Origin: Pseudofrankia sp. DC12
GTDB lineage: Bacteria; Actinomycetota; Actinomycetes; Frankiales; Frankiaceae
Direction of reading: 5' to 3'
Assembly: GCF_000966285.1 (NCBI RefSeq)
Contig: NZ_KQ031391.1
Coordinates: forward strand, 3,860,540-3,924,539
DNA length: 64,000 bases
Below the pieces are notes generated by a model, which did no database searches, was not told where the DNA came from, and saw only the letters and a list, made by a program, of their open reading frames with translations. A program made the position numbers and the translations under genes. Positions within the stretch are counted from its first letter, which is position 1; the number at the start of each line of letters is the position of its first letter. Below, one piece after another: positions 16,618-24,512 of the stretch.

Positions 16618-17394
16618 GTGACGCTCGGAGCCGAGTCGATGCCCGGGCAGCGGGGAGTGGCGGTGGTGACCGGCGGGAGCCGGGGGATCGGCGCGACGAC
16701 CGCGGTCGAGCTGGCCCGGCACGGCTGGGACGTCTGCCTGAGCTACCGCGCCGACGACGAGGCCGCGGCGGGCGTGCTGGCCTGCTGCGAGGCCGCGGGG
16801 GTCCGGGCGGTCGCCGTGCGGGCCGACGTGTCGTCCCACGCCGACGTCACCGCTCTGTTCGCCGCGGCCGACCGGCTCGGCCGGCTGTCCGTCCTGGTGA
16901 ACAACGCCGGGATCGTCGACCGCAAGGCCCGCGTCGACGAGATGTCGCCCGAGCGGCTGGAACGGATGCTGGCGGTCAACGTCGCCGGCGCCTTCCTGTG
17001 CGCGGGCGCCGCCGTGCGCCGGATGTCGACCCGGTACGGCGGGACGGGCGGCGCGATCGTGAACGTCTCGTCCGCGGCCGCCCGGCTCGGCAGCCCTGGC
17101 GAGTATGTCGACTACGCCGCGTCCAAGGGCGCCATCGACACGATGACGATCGGCCTGGCCAAGGAGGTCGCCGCCGAGGGCATCCGGGTCAACGCGGTCC
17201 GGCCGGGCATCATCGACACCGACATCCATGCCAGTGGCGGGCAGCCCGACCGCGCCGCCCAGATCGGCCCGAACGCGCCGCTCGGCCGCGCCGGCACCCC
17301 CGCCGAGGTGGCCTCCGCGATCCTCTGGTTCTGCCTGCCCGAGTCGTCCTCCTACGCCACCGCGGCCCTTCTCGACCTCAGCGGCGGCCGCTGA
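16618..17394 (+). CDS. Short-chain dehydrogenase/reductase
   Basis: A 258-residue classical SDR. TGGSRGIGATT (about residues 18-28) binds NAD(P). LVNNAGIVDRK holds the NNAG motif, VSSAAARLG the catalytic Ser, and YAASKGAIDTM the Tyr and Lys. RPGIIDTDIHASGG and SSYATAALLDLSGG finish the fold. The pattern is that of FabG-like or glucose-1-dehydrogenase-like reductases; the substrate is unknown. GTG 16618 follows GGAGG at five bases. Its last 43 bp overlap the 3' end of the convergent receiver-cyclase gene, so both C-termini are encoded by the same DNA on opposite strands. Confidence 0.9.
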   Translation: MTLGAESMPGQRGVAVVTGGSRGIGATTAVELARHGWDVCLSYRADDEAAAGVLACCEAAGVRAVAVRADVSSHADVTALFAAADRLGRLSVLVNNAGIVDRKARVDEMSPERLERMLAVNVAGAFLCAGAAVRRMSTRYGGTGGAIVNVSSAAARLGSPGEYVDYAASKGAIDTMTIGLAKEVAAEGIRVNAVRPGIIDTDIHASGGQPDRAAQIGPNAPLGRAGTPAEVASAILWFCLPESSSYATAALLDLSGGR

Positions 17395-18755
17395 CCCACG
17401 GGCGGCGGCCCCGCCCGCATCACGGCGGGCGCGGCGGGAACCACGGCCGGCGCGTCCAGCAGGTACGCGCGGACGGGGCCGGCGCGGCCCTTCACCGTCA
17501 GCGGGGGCAGCGGAGCGAGTGCCGCGGCCAACGGGCCCGGCAAGGCGGTGACCGTGGGCCCGGAGAGCACGGTCTGACCCGCGTGGGCGAAGGCCTGCAG
17601 CCGGGCGGCGATGTTCATCGTGTCGCCGACGAGGGTGTACTCGCGGCGGGCCTCCGAGCCGAGCAGCGCGGCGGCCACCTCGCCGGTGCTGACGCCGATC
17701 CCCAGCCCGAAGGGCGTCAGGCCCTCTTGCCGCCAGTGCGCGTTCAGGGCGCGCTGGCGGGTGTGCATCGCGGTCGCGGCTCGGGTCGCCCGGGTCTGGT
17801 GGTCGTCCTGCGGGTAGGGCGCGCCGAAGACGGCGATGACGGCGTCACCGGCGTACTGCAGGACCGTTCCGTTCTCGGCGAGGATCGCCGCGTTCATCTC
17901 GCGGCGGTGCGCGTCGAGCAGGCCAGCCAGCACGATCGGGTCGGTGCGCTCGGCGATCGTCGTGTAGCCCCGGATGTCCGACATCAGGACTGTGACCGTC
18001 AGCCGCTCGGCGGACTGCCCGGCGCTGGCGTCATCCCGGAGCTTGTCGGCCAGGCCACCGGGCAGCAGCCGGGACAGCGCCTCGCCCTGCTCGTCGCGCC
18101 GCACGATCGCGGCGTGCAGCATCCGCAACTGGCGCAGCGCGCCGGCCCGTCCCGCGCTGGCGCCATGGGCGAGCCGCAGCAGGAGGGCGTCGATGGCGGC
18201 GTTGACCGCGGCCGGGGTGTCACCCTGGCCGTCGGCGATCGCCCTGATCGAGCGGCCTTCGGCGACCTCGCGCAGCAGCCGCTCCTGGTCGTCGGTCAGG
18301 TCGGCGGCGTCCCGGACCGGGCTGAGCACCGCGGCGACGATCCGCGGGTCGAGCATCGCCGCGCCGGCAGCGACCTCCCGGATCGCCCGGACGAGGATCT
18401 CCGGGTCGGCCAGCCGCTCCTTGAGCAGGTAGGCGCAGCCGCCCGCGTCGGCGCCGGCGAGCAGGCTGATCCCGTACTCCGGCTCGTCGTACTGGGACAG
18501 CAGCACGACGCCCGTCCCCGGCGTGTGCCGGCGGATCTCCCGCGCGGCCTCGATGCCCTCGTCGGAGAAGGTGGGTGGCATCCGGATGTCGGTGACCACG
18601 ACTCGCGGCCGGTGCTCCCGGGCGAGGCGCACGAGTTCGTCGCGGTCGGCGGCGACGCCGACCACCGACACCCCGGGCACCCGGGCGAGCAAGGCTCGTA
18701 CCCCGGCACGAACGATCAGGTTGTCGTCCGCCAGCAGAACCCCGATCTGCTCCAT
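17352..18755 (-). CDS. Response-regulator receiver fused to a class III nucleotide cyclase
   Basis: A 467-residue fusion. Residues 1-125 are a NarL-type receiver (acidic DD at 10-11, phosphoacceptor Asp56 in VVTDIRMP, Lys near 112). Residues about 150-195 resemble a LuxR-type helix-turn-helix that looks degenerate (TDDQERLLREVAEGRSIRAI). From about 245 a class III cyclase follows, with VLMSDIRGYT (metal-binding Asp), QYAGDAVIAVFG (second Asp) and REYTLVGDTMNIAARL. It should make cyclic AMP, or less likely GMP, under phosphorelay control. No kinase is adjacent; the soluble kinase at 19319 is divergent across 563 bp and is a candidate partner. The C-terminal 14 codons overlap the convergent dehydrogenase. 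Confidence 0.9.
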   Translation of the reverse strand: MEQIGVLLADDNLIVRAGVRALLARVPGVSVVGVAADRDELVRLAREHRPRVVVTDIRMPPTFSDEGIEAAREIRRHTPGTGVVLLSQYDEPEYGISLLAGADAGGCAYLLKERLADPEILVRAIREVAAGAAMLDPRIVAAVLSPVRDAADLTDDQERLLREVAEGRSIRAIADGQGDTPAAVNAAIDALLLRLAHGASAGRAGALRQLRMLHAAIVRRDEQGEALSRLLPGGLADKLRDDASAGQSAERLTVTVLMSDIRGYTTIAERTDPIVLAGLLDAHRREMNAAILAENGTVLQYAGDAVIAVFGAPYPQDDHQTRATRAATAMHTRQRALNAHWRQEGLTPFGLGIGVSTGEVAAALLGSEARREYTLVGDTMNIAARLQAFAHAGQTVLSGPTVTALPGPLAAALAPLPPLTVKGRAGPVRAYLLDAPAVVPAAPAVMRAGPPPVGQRPPLRSRRAAVA

Positions 18756-19318
18756 GGTGCTAGTTCAGCCCAGCAGGTGACCCTCTGCACAGGGGGCTGG
18801 TCCCACAGGCACGGTGGTGCCAGTACCACCTTCTCGGTGTTCGCGTCTATAGGACCATCGGCGGGCGGTCCGTACTCGGCTGCCGCCTCGGCGCGGAACC
18901 CTGCGGCTCCGGCGAATCGGTCGAGAACGGGCATCGGGTGACGGGCGCGGACAGCCCCCGGTGGCCGGGCCTGGGCGAGTGGACGATCTGGACGAGATAG
19001 GTCGGTTCGGGTTTATTGGGTGCGGCTCCGCCCGGCTGCTCGGCCGGGTGGACAAGTGAGCTGTGGGCGGCGTGGCCAGGTAGCCGCCGGGTCGTCATCG
19101 TGGCTCCGGGTCGGCTGGGTAGCTGTTCGTACGACGCGCTCTTGCGTAGCGAGCGCGATACGCTCCGGCACGCACCGCGGCGCCGAGGCTGTGATCCTCT
19201 CCGGGGTGGGGGCTGTCCCCGCGGCGGAGGCACGGAGAACGAGATCTTCCAAGGTTTGAACCGCGGGCGAAGGCGTTGCCGGTCGGCTCGCGCGGACCGA
19301 CACCGCATCGGGGGTGAC
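18756..19318. other. Divergent intergenic region with a small palindrome
   Basis: 563 bp between the receiver-cyclase and the soluble histidine kinase. GGTGGT (18813-18818) and ACCACC (18825-18830) form a palindrome 58-75 bp upstream of the cyclase start. No gene with convincing codon use was found. Confidence 0.45.
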
Positions 19319-20704
19319 ATGATCAGCGAGCCGGACGGCGCCACATCGCTCCAGGCGGCCCAGCGGCCGCAGGGCTCCTACGCACCCGAGGGACAACCGT
19401 CGACCGGGTGGCACCTCGACCTTCCCGTCGACCATCCGTCCTATCCGGACCCGTCGAACATCTGGCCGCCGGTTGGGCAGCCGCCCGCGGCGATGACGGC
19501 CTCGGTCGTGCCCGCGCCGGCCGCACGGTCTTCAGCAGTCCCGACGGCGGCAGTCCAGACGGCGGCCGTCCAGGCCGCGGCCATCCCGCTGGCGGGAGCG
19601 GCGCCGGCCACCGGCCCGGGGCAGCGCGGCGCCATGCCCGCCGACCCTTCGAGCTGGGCCGGCGAGCAGAGCGTGCTTGAGCGGTTCGAGAGCCTGCGGC
19701 AGCTGACCGGCACCGTCGCGCACGACATCAACAACCTTCTCTCGGTAATCAGGAACTACGCCGACTTCGTCGCCGACGCGCTCGACGAAGGGCGCGAACA
19801 CGGCATCGACGTGGCCGGTCCGGCCGGTGTCGGCGGGGCCGCGTCGCCGCGGGTGGACGCCCGCGGCGTCCCCGGTGGCTGGGACGCGGTTCGCCGGGAC
19901 GTGGCACAGATCCAGCGCGCCGGCGAGCGGGCCGCCGAGCTCGCGGCCGAGTTGCTGGCCGCGGTACGGCGCCAGCCCGTCCCGGTCGGGCCGATCGACG
20001 TGAACACGCTCGTCCGTGAGACCGTCGCGATGCTGCGCCGCCCGCTCGGCGAGCACCTCGACCTGCGGATCGAGCTCGACGACGCCCTCTGGCGGGTGCG
20101 GGCGGACCCGGCGCGGCTGGAGCAGGCGATCGTGAACCTGGCGATGAACGCCCGAGACGCGATGCCGCGCGGCGGCACGCTGACCGTGACGACGGGCAAC
20201 GTCGTGCTGTCTGACCAGAACGATGCGGCAGCCGCCGTCGCCCCGGCCGGCTTCGGTGCCGGTGCGCCTGTCTGGTACCCCGACCGGCATCGGCACCCCG
20301 CCGGACGTCGTCACGTCGGCGTCTGGGTCTCCGACACCGGCGACGGGATGACCCCGGCGACCAGAGCCCGCGCCTTCGAGCCTTTCTTCACCACCAAGCC
20401 CGCGGACCGCGGCACCGGCCTGGGGCTCGCGGTCGTGCGCGAGGTCGTCACCGAGGCCGGCGGCGAGGTCCAGGTCTGCTCGACCGTCGGCGTCGGCACC
20501 ACCGTCAGCCTGCTGCTGCCGGCGGTCGACCAGCCCGCGCCGGATCCCGCCGCCGGTCCCGAGCCCACCGGCGCCGACGGGCTGTGGATCCACCCCCATC
20601 GCCCGGACGGCCACCGGCCCGACGCCAGCACGAGGCCGTCCGCGGTCCGCCGGCCGTATGGCCAGCCACCGACCGCGATCCCGCGGGCGACCCGTTCGAG
20701 CTGA
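19319..20704 (+). CDS. Soluble sensor histidine kinase
   Basis: A 461-residue kinase without transmembrane segments. The first 115 residues are low-complexity (Pro/Ala/Gln). The dimerisation/phosphoacceptor helix has His135 in LTGTVAHDINNLLSVIRNY, an H-box of the NtrB/PAS-kinase kind with the DINN variant. The ATPase domain has the N-box AIVNLAMNARDAMPRGG, the G1 box VSDTGDGM, the F-box FEPFFTTK and the G2 box GTGLGLAVVREV. It is complete and probably active. ATG 19319 follows GGGGGTGAC, and the Met begins a plausible tail. There is no receiver in the same operon; the divergent receiver-cyclase is the nearest candidate target. Confidence 0.88.
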   Translation: MISEPDGATSLQAAQRPQGSYAPEGQPSTGWHLDLPVDHPSYPDPSNIWPPVGQPPAAMTASVVPAPAARSSAVPTAAVQTAAVQAAAIPLAGAAPATGPGQRGAMPADPSSWAGEQSVLERFESLRQLTGTVAHDINNLLSVIRNYADFVADALDEGREHGIDVAGPAGVGGAASPRVDARGVPGGWDAVRRDVAQIQRAGERAAELAAELLAAVRRQPVPVGPIDVNTLVRETVAMLRRPLGEHLDLRIELDDALWRVRADPARLEQAIVNLAMNARDAMPRGGTLTVTTGNVVLSDQNDAAAAVAPAGFGAGAPVWYPDRHRHPAGRRHVGVWVSDTGDGMTPATRARAFEPFFTTKPADRGTGLGLAVVREVVTEAGGEVQVCSTVGVGTTVSLLLPAVDQPAPDPAAGPEPTGADGLWIHPHRPDGHRPDASTRPSAVRRPYGQPPTAIPRATRSS

Positions 20705-20729
20705 GCCCGCCGCCAGGACCCCGGCTCAG
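20701..20729. terminator. Hairpin spanning two convergent stop codons
   Basis: CTGAGCC (20701-20707) pairs with GGCTCAG (20723-20729). The TGA of the plus-strand kinase and the TGA of the minus-strand ferritin-like gene both lie inside the arms. A short bidirectional terminator is likely. Confidence 0.5.
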
Positions 20730-21436
20730 GCCAGTGGCGGGGTCGCGGCGTCGAGGTCGGACAGCCCGAGGCCGGCCATCCGCCGGTTGTAGGCTGCTCG
20801 ACCGGCCTGCTCCAGCTCGAAGGTGCGCCGTGCGCGGTGGCGGACGCGCTCGCGGGCCTCGTCGCTGACGCAGTGCCTGGCGAGCACCGTGCGGCCGAGC
20901 CGCATGTGGAACTGCTCGTCCGGCAGGATCTTGTCGATCGCCGCGGCGACGTCGGCCGGCAGCCGGGGCTTCACCGCGAGCATGGCGTTCGCCGCGCCGA
21001 TCTCGCCGGTGACATTGTGCGCGGCGACCCGTTCGATCGTGTCCGCCCCGGACGGGTACCAGCCGTCGATCCATTCCTCCCATTCGGGCTCCGGCTTCCA
21101 CCGGTCCAGGGAGGGCACCCCGCGCCGGTCCAGCGCCCGCATCAGCAGCCGGTAGTGGCGCGCCTCGTCGCGCACCTGGCGGGCGAGCAGCGTGAACGCG
21201 TCGAGCTCCGGGGTGTCGGCCAGCCACCGCCCGATGAACTCGGCCGCGCGCTTCTCGTAGTAGGCCTGGAAGCACAGCCACTCGATCAGCTCGGGCTCGC
21301 TCATGGGGCGGTTGAAGAACGAGGCCTCCTCGGCGGGCAGCGCCGCGCGGGCCTCCTCGATGGTCGTCACCAACGTGTCGTAGAACGCGTCCGGCGTGAC
21401 CGAGCCGGAGGTCGGCCTTCCGGGAAGGTGCTTCAT
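20726..21436 (-). CDS. Ferritin-like di-iron protein, probable oxygenase
   Basis: A 236-residue four-helix-bundle protein. The carboxylate ligands of a di-iron site are visible in order: Glu61 (YYEKRAAEF), Glu91-x-x-His94 (DEARH), Glu145 (TGEIGAAN) and Glu174-x-x-His177 (DEQFH). This is the E...ExxH...E...ExxH pattern of ferritin-like oxygenases and rubrerythrin relatives. It is too long for a storage ferritin, and it lies directly after a 7Fe ferredoxin gene with a 4-bp ATGA overlap, which suggests a redox enzyme fed with electrons by that ferredoxin. Relatives include MiaE-like and PaaA/BoxB-like enzymes, but I cannot place it in either. The substrate is unknown. Confidence 0.8.
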   Translation of the reverse strand: MKHLPGRPTSGSVTPDAFYDTLVTTIEEARAALPAEEASFFNRPMSEPELIEWLCFQAYYEKRAAEFIGRWLADTPELDAFTLLARQVRDEARHYRLLMRALDRRGVPSLDRWKPEPEWEEWIDGWYPSGADTIERVAAHNVTGEIGAANAMLAVKPRLPADVAAAIDKILPDEQFHMRLGRTVLARHCVSDEARERVRHRARRTFELEQAGRAAYNRRMAGLGLSDLDAATPPLA

Positions 21437-21786
21437 CGCTCGCCGTGCGCCGGGATGGCCGTGATGAGCGCCGTGTCGACGCCGACCGGGCCAAGCCCGG
21501 CCGCCCCGCCCGGCTCGCGCAGCGGCGCCGGCTGCCCGGGCAGAGGCTGATAGAAGAACGCCGCCGCGTCCTGGACGTGCGGGATGTCCGGGTCGCCCGG
21601 GTCGAGGTCGCGGTCCCAGCTGATCGCGTCAACCGGGCAACTGGGGGCGCAGGCGCCGCAGTCGATGCACTCCTCCGGGTGGATGTAGAGCTTGCGCGCG
21701 CCGGTGTAGATGCAGTCGATCGGGCAGTCCTCGACGCAGGACCGGTCCATGATGTCGACGCACGCGTTGCCGATCAGGTAGGCCAT
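21433..21786 (-). CDS. fdxA: 7Fe (3Fe-4S/4Fe-4S) ferredoxin
   Basis: A 117-residue ferredoxin with the actinobacterial FdxA pattern. Cys9, 17, 21, 25, 40, 43, 46 and 50 sit in YLIGNACVDIMDRSCVEDCP and ECIDCGACAPSCPVDAI. Such proteins hold one 3Fe-4S and one 4Fe-4S cluster and pass electrons to oxygenases and P450s. The C-terminal 45 residues are a Pro/Gly tail. ATG 21786 lies 11 bp after the amidohydrolase stop, and the stop overlaps the ferritin-like gene by 4 bp. The three genes therefore form one tight operon, and this protein is the likely electron donor for its neighbour. Confidence 0.92.
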   Translation of the reverse strand: MAYLIGNACVDIMDRSCVEDCPIDCIYTGARKLYIHPEECIDCGACAPSCPVDAISWDRDLDPGDPDIPHVQDAAAFFYQPLPGQPAPLREPGGAAGLGPVGVDTALITAIPAHGER

Positions 21787-21797
21787 GGCCGGCCGGC

Positions 21798-23267
21798 CTA
21801 CCAGGACCGGGAGGTCATGGCCGGACCGGCGCCGGCCGGCATCCCGAAGCGGGCGGACTCGGCGGCGGCCTCGGCCGCGGCGCTGCCGGCCCGGCGGCGC
21901 GGCAGCCCAGCCGAGGCTGCCTCGGCCGACGCCGCGACAGCCTCGGCCGAGGCCCGGCTGAACGGGCCGGTCGCCTCGATCCAGGTTCCGCCACGCAGGC
22001 AGCCGACGGGGGCGAGCCGGCGGTCGCCGGCCACCGTCTCGAAGCCGTCGGAGAACACAGCCGGCCCCTCGTCGACCCGCAGCACGCTCACCTCCGCGGC
22101 CCGGCCGACACCCAGGGTCCCCAGCACGTCCGACCGCCGGATCGACGCGGCGGAGTTGACCGTCGCCATCGCGATCACGTCCGCCAGCGGGACGCCCAGC
22201 GCCCAGATCTTCGACAGCGTCTCGGGCAGCGAGTAGACCGGGCCGTCCTCGTTGAACAGGTTGAGGTCGGTGCTGATCGTGTCCGGCGGGTAGCCAAGAT
22301 CCAACAGCGCCCGGGCGGCGGCGAACCGGAAGTCCGAGCCCGAGTGGCCCAGGTCGAGCCGGACGCCACGGGCGACCGCGTCGGCGAACACCGGGTGCAC
22401 GGCGACCTGCTCGGCCGCGGCGCGCCCGGACCCGCCGGTGTCGTTGGTCGGCGCGCCGTTCACCAGCGCGCCCGAGTGGCCCCGGAAGGCGTGCGTGACG
22501 ATGTCGCCGGGGCGCAGCGCAGCCAGGGCGTCCAGGTTCGTCAGGCTCTTGGTGTACGGGTACCTGCCCAGGTGGATCATGATCGGCAGGTCGCCGGCGA
22601 TGGACTTGGCACCCTCCAGGAACGGCGAGACCCGGTCGTCCTCGGTGGTGGTCGCGCGGACCTTGAAGCCGATCACGTAGTCCCGGTTCTCCTCGACGGC
22701 CGCCGCGGCGGCGTCCAGGTCGAGGTTGCGCGGGTCGTTGGCGATCTCCAGGCGGTGCGCGATGAAGTCCTTCGTCGCCAGGTAGAGCAGGCACGGGTCC
22801 ATGAAGGCGAGCACCCGGGTCCGTACCCCCACCCCCTGCGTGAACGCCCGGGAGATGCCCAGCGTGCGCACGCCGGAGGTGCCGCCGTCGACGACGACCG
22901 GGACGCCGACCTCGACGCCAGCTCGGTCCGGGTGCACGCAGAAGTCGCCGAGGCCCGGGTAGACGTGCACGTGCAGGTCGATGAGGCCCGGGGTGACGAC
23001 CAGGCCGGCGCAGTCGATGACCTCGACGGGCCCCGCGGGGGGTGGGGGCGCCGTCGAGGCCACCGTGGCGCCCGGCGCCGCGTAGGCGGCGCCCGCGCCC
23101 GGCCCGACTGCGACGATCTTTCCGTTCGCGCAGACCACGTCGGCGATCACGTCGAGGCGGTTGGCCGGGTCGATCACCCGGCCGCCGGCCAGGACGATGA
23201 CGCTGGCCGCGTCGCCACGGCCGTTGCTCGACTGGGTGGATCCCGCCGGGAGGTTCGGGTCGCGCAT
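21798..23267 (-). CDS. Metal-dependent amidohydrolase/deacetylase (EF_0837-like)
   Basis: A 489-residue TIM-barrel hydrolase. The metal site reads His99-x-His101 (GLIDLHVHVYPG), a probable carboxylated Lys202 (VIGFKVRATTTED), His232 (PIMIHLGRYP), His259 (THAFRGHSG) and an acidic residue near 306-312 (LDLGHSGSDF). This order is that of the dihydroorotase-related amidohydrolase/deacetylase group, which removes acyl groups or opens cyclic amides. ATG 23267 has GGAGAG just upstream and was chosen over a longer frame. The C-terminus has an Ala/Glu-rich tail. It leads an operon with ferredoxin and a di-iron protein and is divergent from a LysR regulator. Confidence 0.85.
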   Translation of the reverse strand: MRDPNLPAGSTQSSNGRGDAASVIVLAGGRVIDPANRLDVIADVVCANGKIVAVGPGAGAAYAAPGATVASTAPPPPAGPVEVIDCAGLVVTPGLIDLHVHVYPGLGDFCVHPDRAGVEVGVPVVVDGGTSGVRTLGISRAFTQGVGVRTRVLAFMDPCLLYLATKDFIAHRLEIANDPRNLDLDAAAAAVEENRDYVIGFKVRATTTEDDRVSPFLEGAKSIAGDLPIMIHLGRYPYTKSLTNLDALAALRPGDIVTHAFRGHSGALVNGAPTNDTGGSGRAAAEQVAVHPVFADAVARGVRLDLGHSGSDFRFAAARALLDLGYPPDTISTDLNLFNEDGPVYSLPETLSKIWALGVPLADVIAMATVNSAASIRRSDVLGTLGVGRAAEVSVLRVDEGPAVFSDGFETVAGDRRLAPVGCLRGGTWIEATGPFSRASAEAVAASAEAASAGLPRRRAGSAAAEAAAESARFGMPAGAGPAMTSRSW

Positions 23268-23505
23268 CTCTCTCCGATCAGAACGCGCGGTGGCGTGAGT
23301 GGAAGCGGGAGACGCCGGTGCCCATGGCCGGCCAGGACAGCAGGGCGGCGGTGGGAACACCAGGTCTCGTGGCGAGCCGGGGCATCGTTGCCAGACATCC
23401 TGTTGCCAGGCCGGTCACCGCTGGGCGCTCGCCTCGTCGCGGGCCACCGGCGTCATCGTCTCTTTTTCCTGACCCGGGGTCCAAGACGCAAACCCACCTG
23501 GAGCT

Positions 23506-23520
23506 ATAGAAAACTCCTAT
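23506..23520. promoter_or_regulatory. LysR-type T-N11-A site overlapping the regulator's start
   Basis: ATAG (23506-23509) and CTAT (23517-23520) form an inverted repeat with a 7-base spacer, containing the T-N11-A core of LysR-type sites. Its last two bases are the first two of the ATG at 23519, so binding would block both transcription and initiation of the LysR gene. It lies about 240 bp upstream of the divergent amidohydrolase. Confidence 0.55.
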
Positions 23521-24466
23521 GGTCGCCCCACGCGCCTCGACAGCCGGTCCAGGGCCGCGGCAGCCATGGCTGGACCTACGGCAGGTGGCGTACTTCGTCG
23601 CCGTCGCCGAAGAGCAGTCCTTCACCGCGGCGGCCACCCGCCTGCTGGTCGCCCAGCCGTCGCTGTCCCAGCAGATCCGGGCCCTGGAGCGGCAGCTCGG
23701 CGCCGAACTGCTGGAGCGCTCCAGCCGGGGCGCGCGGCTCACCCCGGCCGGCCGGGCCTTCCTCGACGCGGCCCGCGGCCTGCTCGCCGACGCCGGCAAC
23801 GCGGTGACGCGGGCGCGCGCTGCCGCCGGCCTGGACGGCGGCACGCTGCACATCGCCACGCTGACCTCGCTGGCGACCTGGGTGCTGCCGGACGCGGTCG
23901 CGCGGTTCCGGGAGCGTTTCCCGGACGTGCCACCGCGGCTGACCGAGTTCCCGGACCGGCTCGGCCTGGAGGAGTTCATGGCAGAGGGACGGGCTGACCT
24001 CGCGATCGGCGCCCGGCCGCCGGACTGGGCCGGTCCGGTCCGCTTTCTCGGCGCCGAGCGTTACACGCTCGTCGTGCCCGCGAGCGACCCGCGCGCCGGG
24101 ACGGCCGGGGTGCCGCTGCGCGCGTTCGCCGCCGTCGACTGGGTGCTGTACGCGCCGGGGCACGGCCTGCGGACGCTGGTGCTGGAGGCCTGCGGGGCCG
24201 CCGGGTTCACGCCGCGGGCGGCCGTCGAGACCCGCACGGTCGACGCCGCCGCGCGGCTGGCCGCCGCCGGGCTCGGGGTGGCGCTGGTGCCGGAGGCCGC
24301 GGTGCGCGCGGACCTCGCGGCCCACCGGGTGCGGCTGGCGGACGCGCCGGTCGTCGCCGTCGTGGGCTACGCACGCGCGGCGTTTCCGCCGGCCGCGGCA
24401 GCTTTCCTGGACCTGTTCAGCATGCTGACGGTCCCCGGCCTCGTGCGTCCCCCCGCGGCGCCTTGA
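23519..24466 (+). CDS. LysR-family transcriptional regulator
   Basis: A 315-residue LTTR. The N-terminal winged helix begins at about residue 18 (LDLRQVAYFVAVAEEQSFTA) and has the recognition helix AQPSLSQQIRALERQLG. The linker RLTPAGRAFLDAARGLL leads into the two-lobed effector domain (about 100-305). A hydrophobic effector sheet is seen in GTLHIATLTSLATWVLPDA and ADLAIGARPPD. It is divergent from the amidohydrolase/ferredoxin/di-iron operon across 251 bp, which is the usual layout for a pathway-specific activator. ATG 23519 leaves about 17 residues before the helix-turn-helix. The inducer is unknown. Confidence 0.93.
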   Translation: MVAPRASTAGPGPRQPWLDLRQVAYFVAVAEEQSFTAAATRLLVAQPSLSQQIRALERQLGAELLERSSRGARLTPAGRAFLDAARGLLADAGNAVTRARAAAGLDGGTLHIATLTSLATWVLPDAVARFRERFPDVPPRLTEFPDRLGLEEFMAEGRADLAIGARPPDWAGPVRFLGAERYTLVVPASDPRAGTAGVPLRAFAAVDWVLYAPGHGLRTLVLEACGAAGFTPRAAVETRTVDAAARLAAAGLGVALVPEAAVRADLAAHRVRLADAPVVAVVGYARAAFPPAAAAFLDLFSMLTVPGLVRPPAAP

Positions 24467-24512
24467 TCTCGGCTGGTGCTGGCCGGGCCGGCCACGCCCC
24501 GGGACTGACGCG

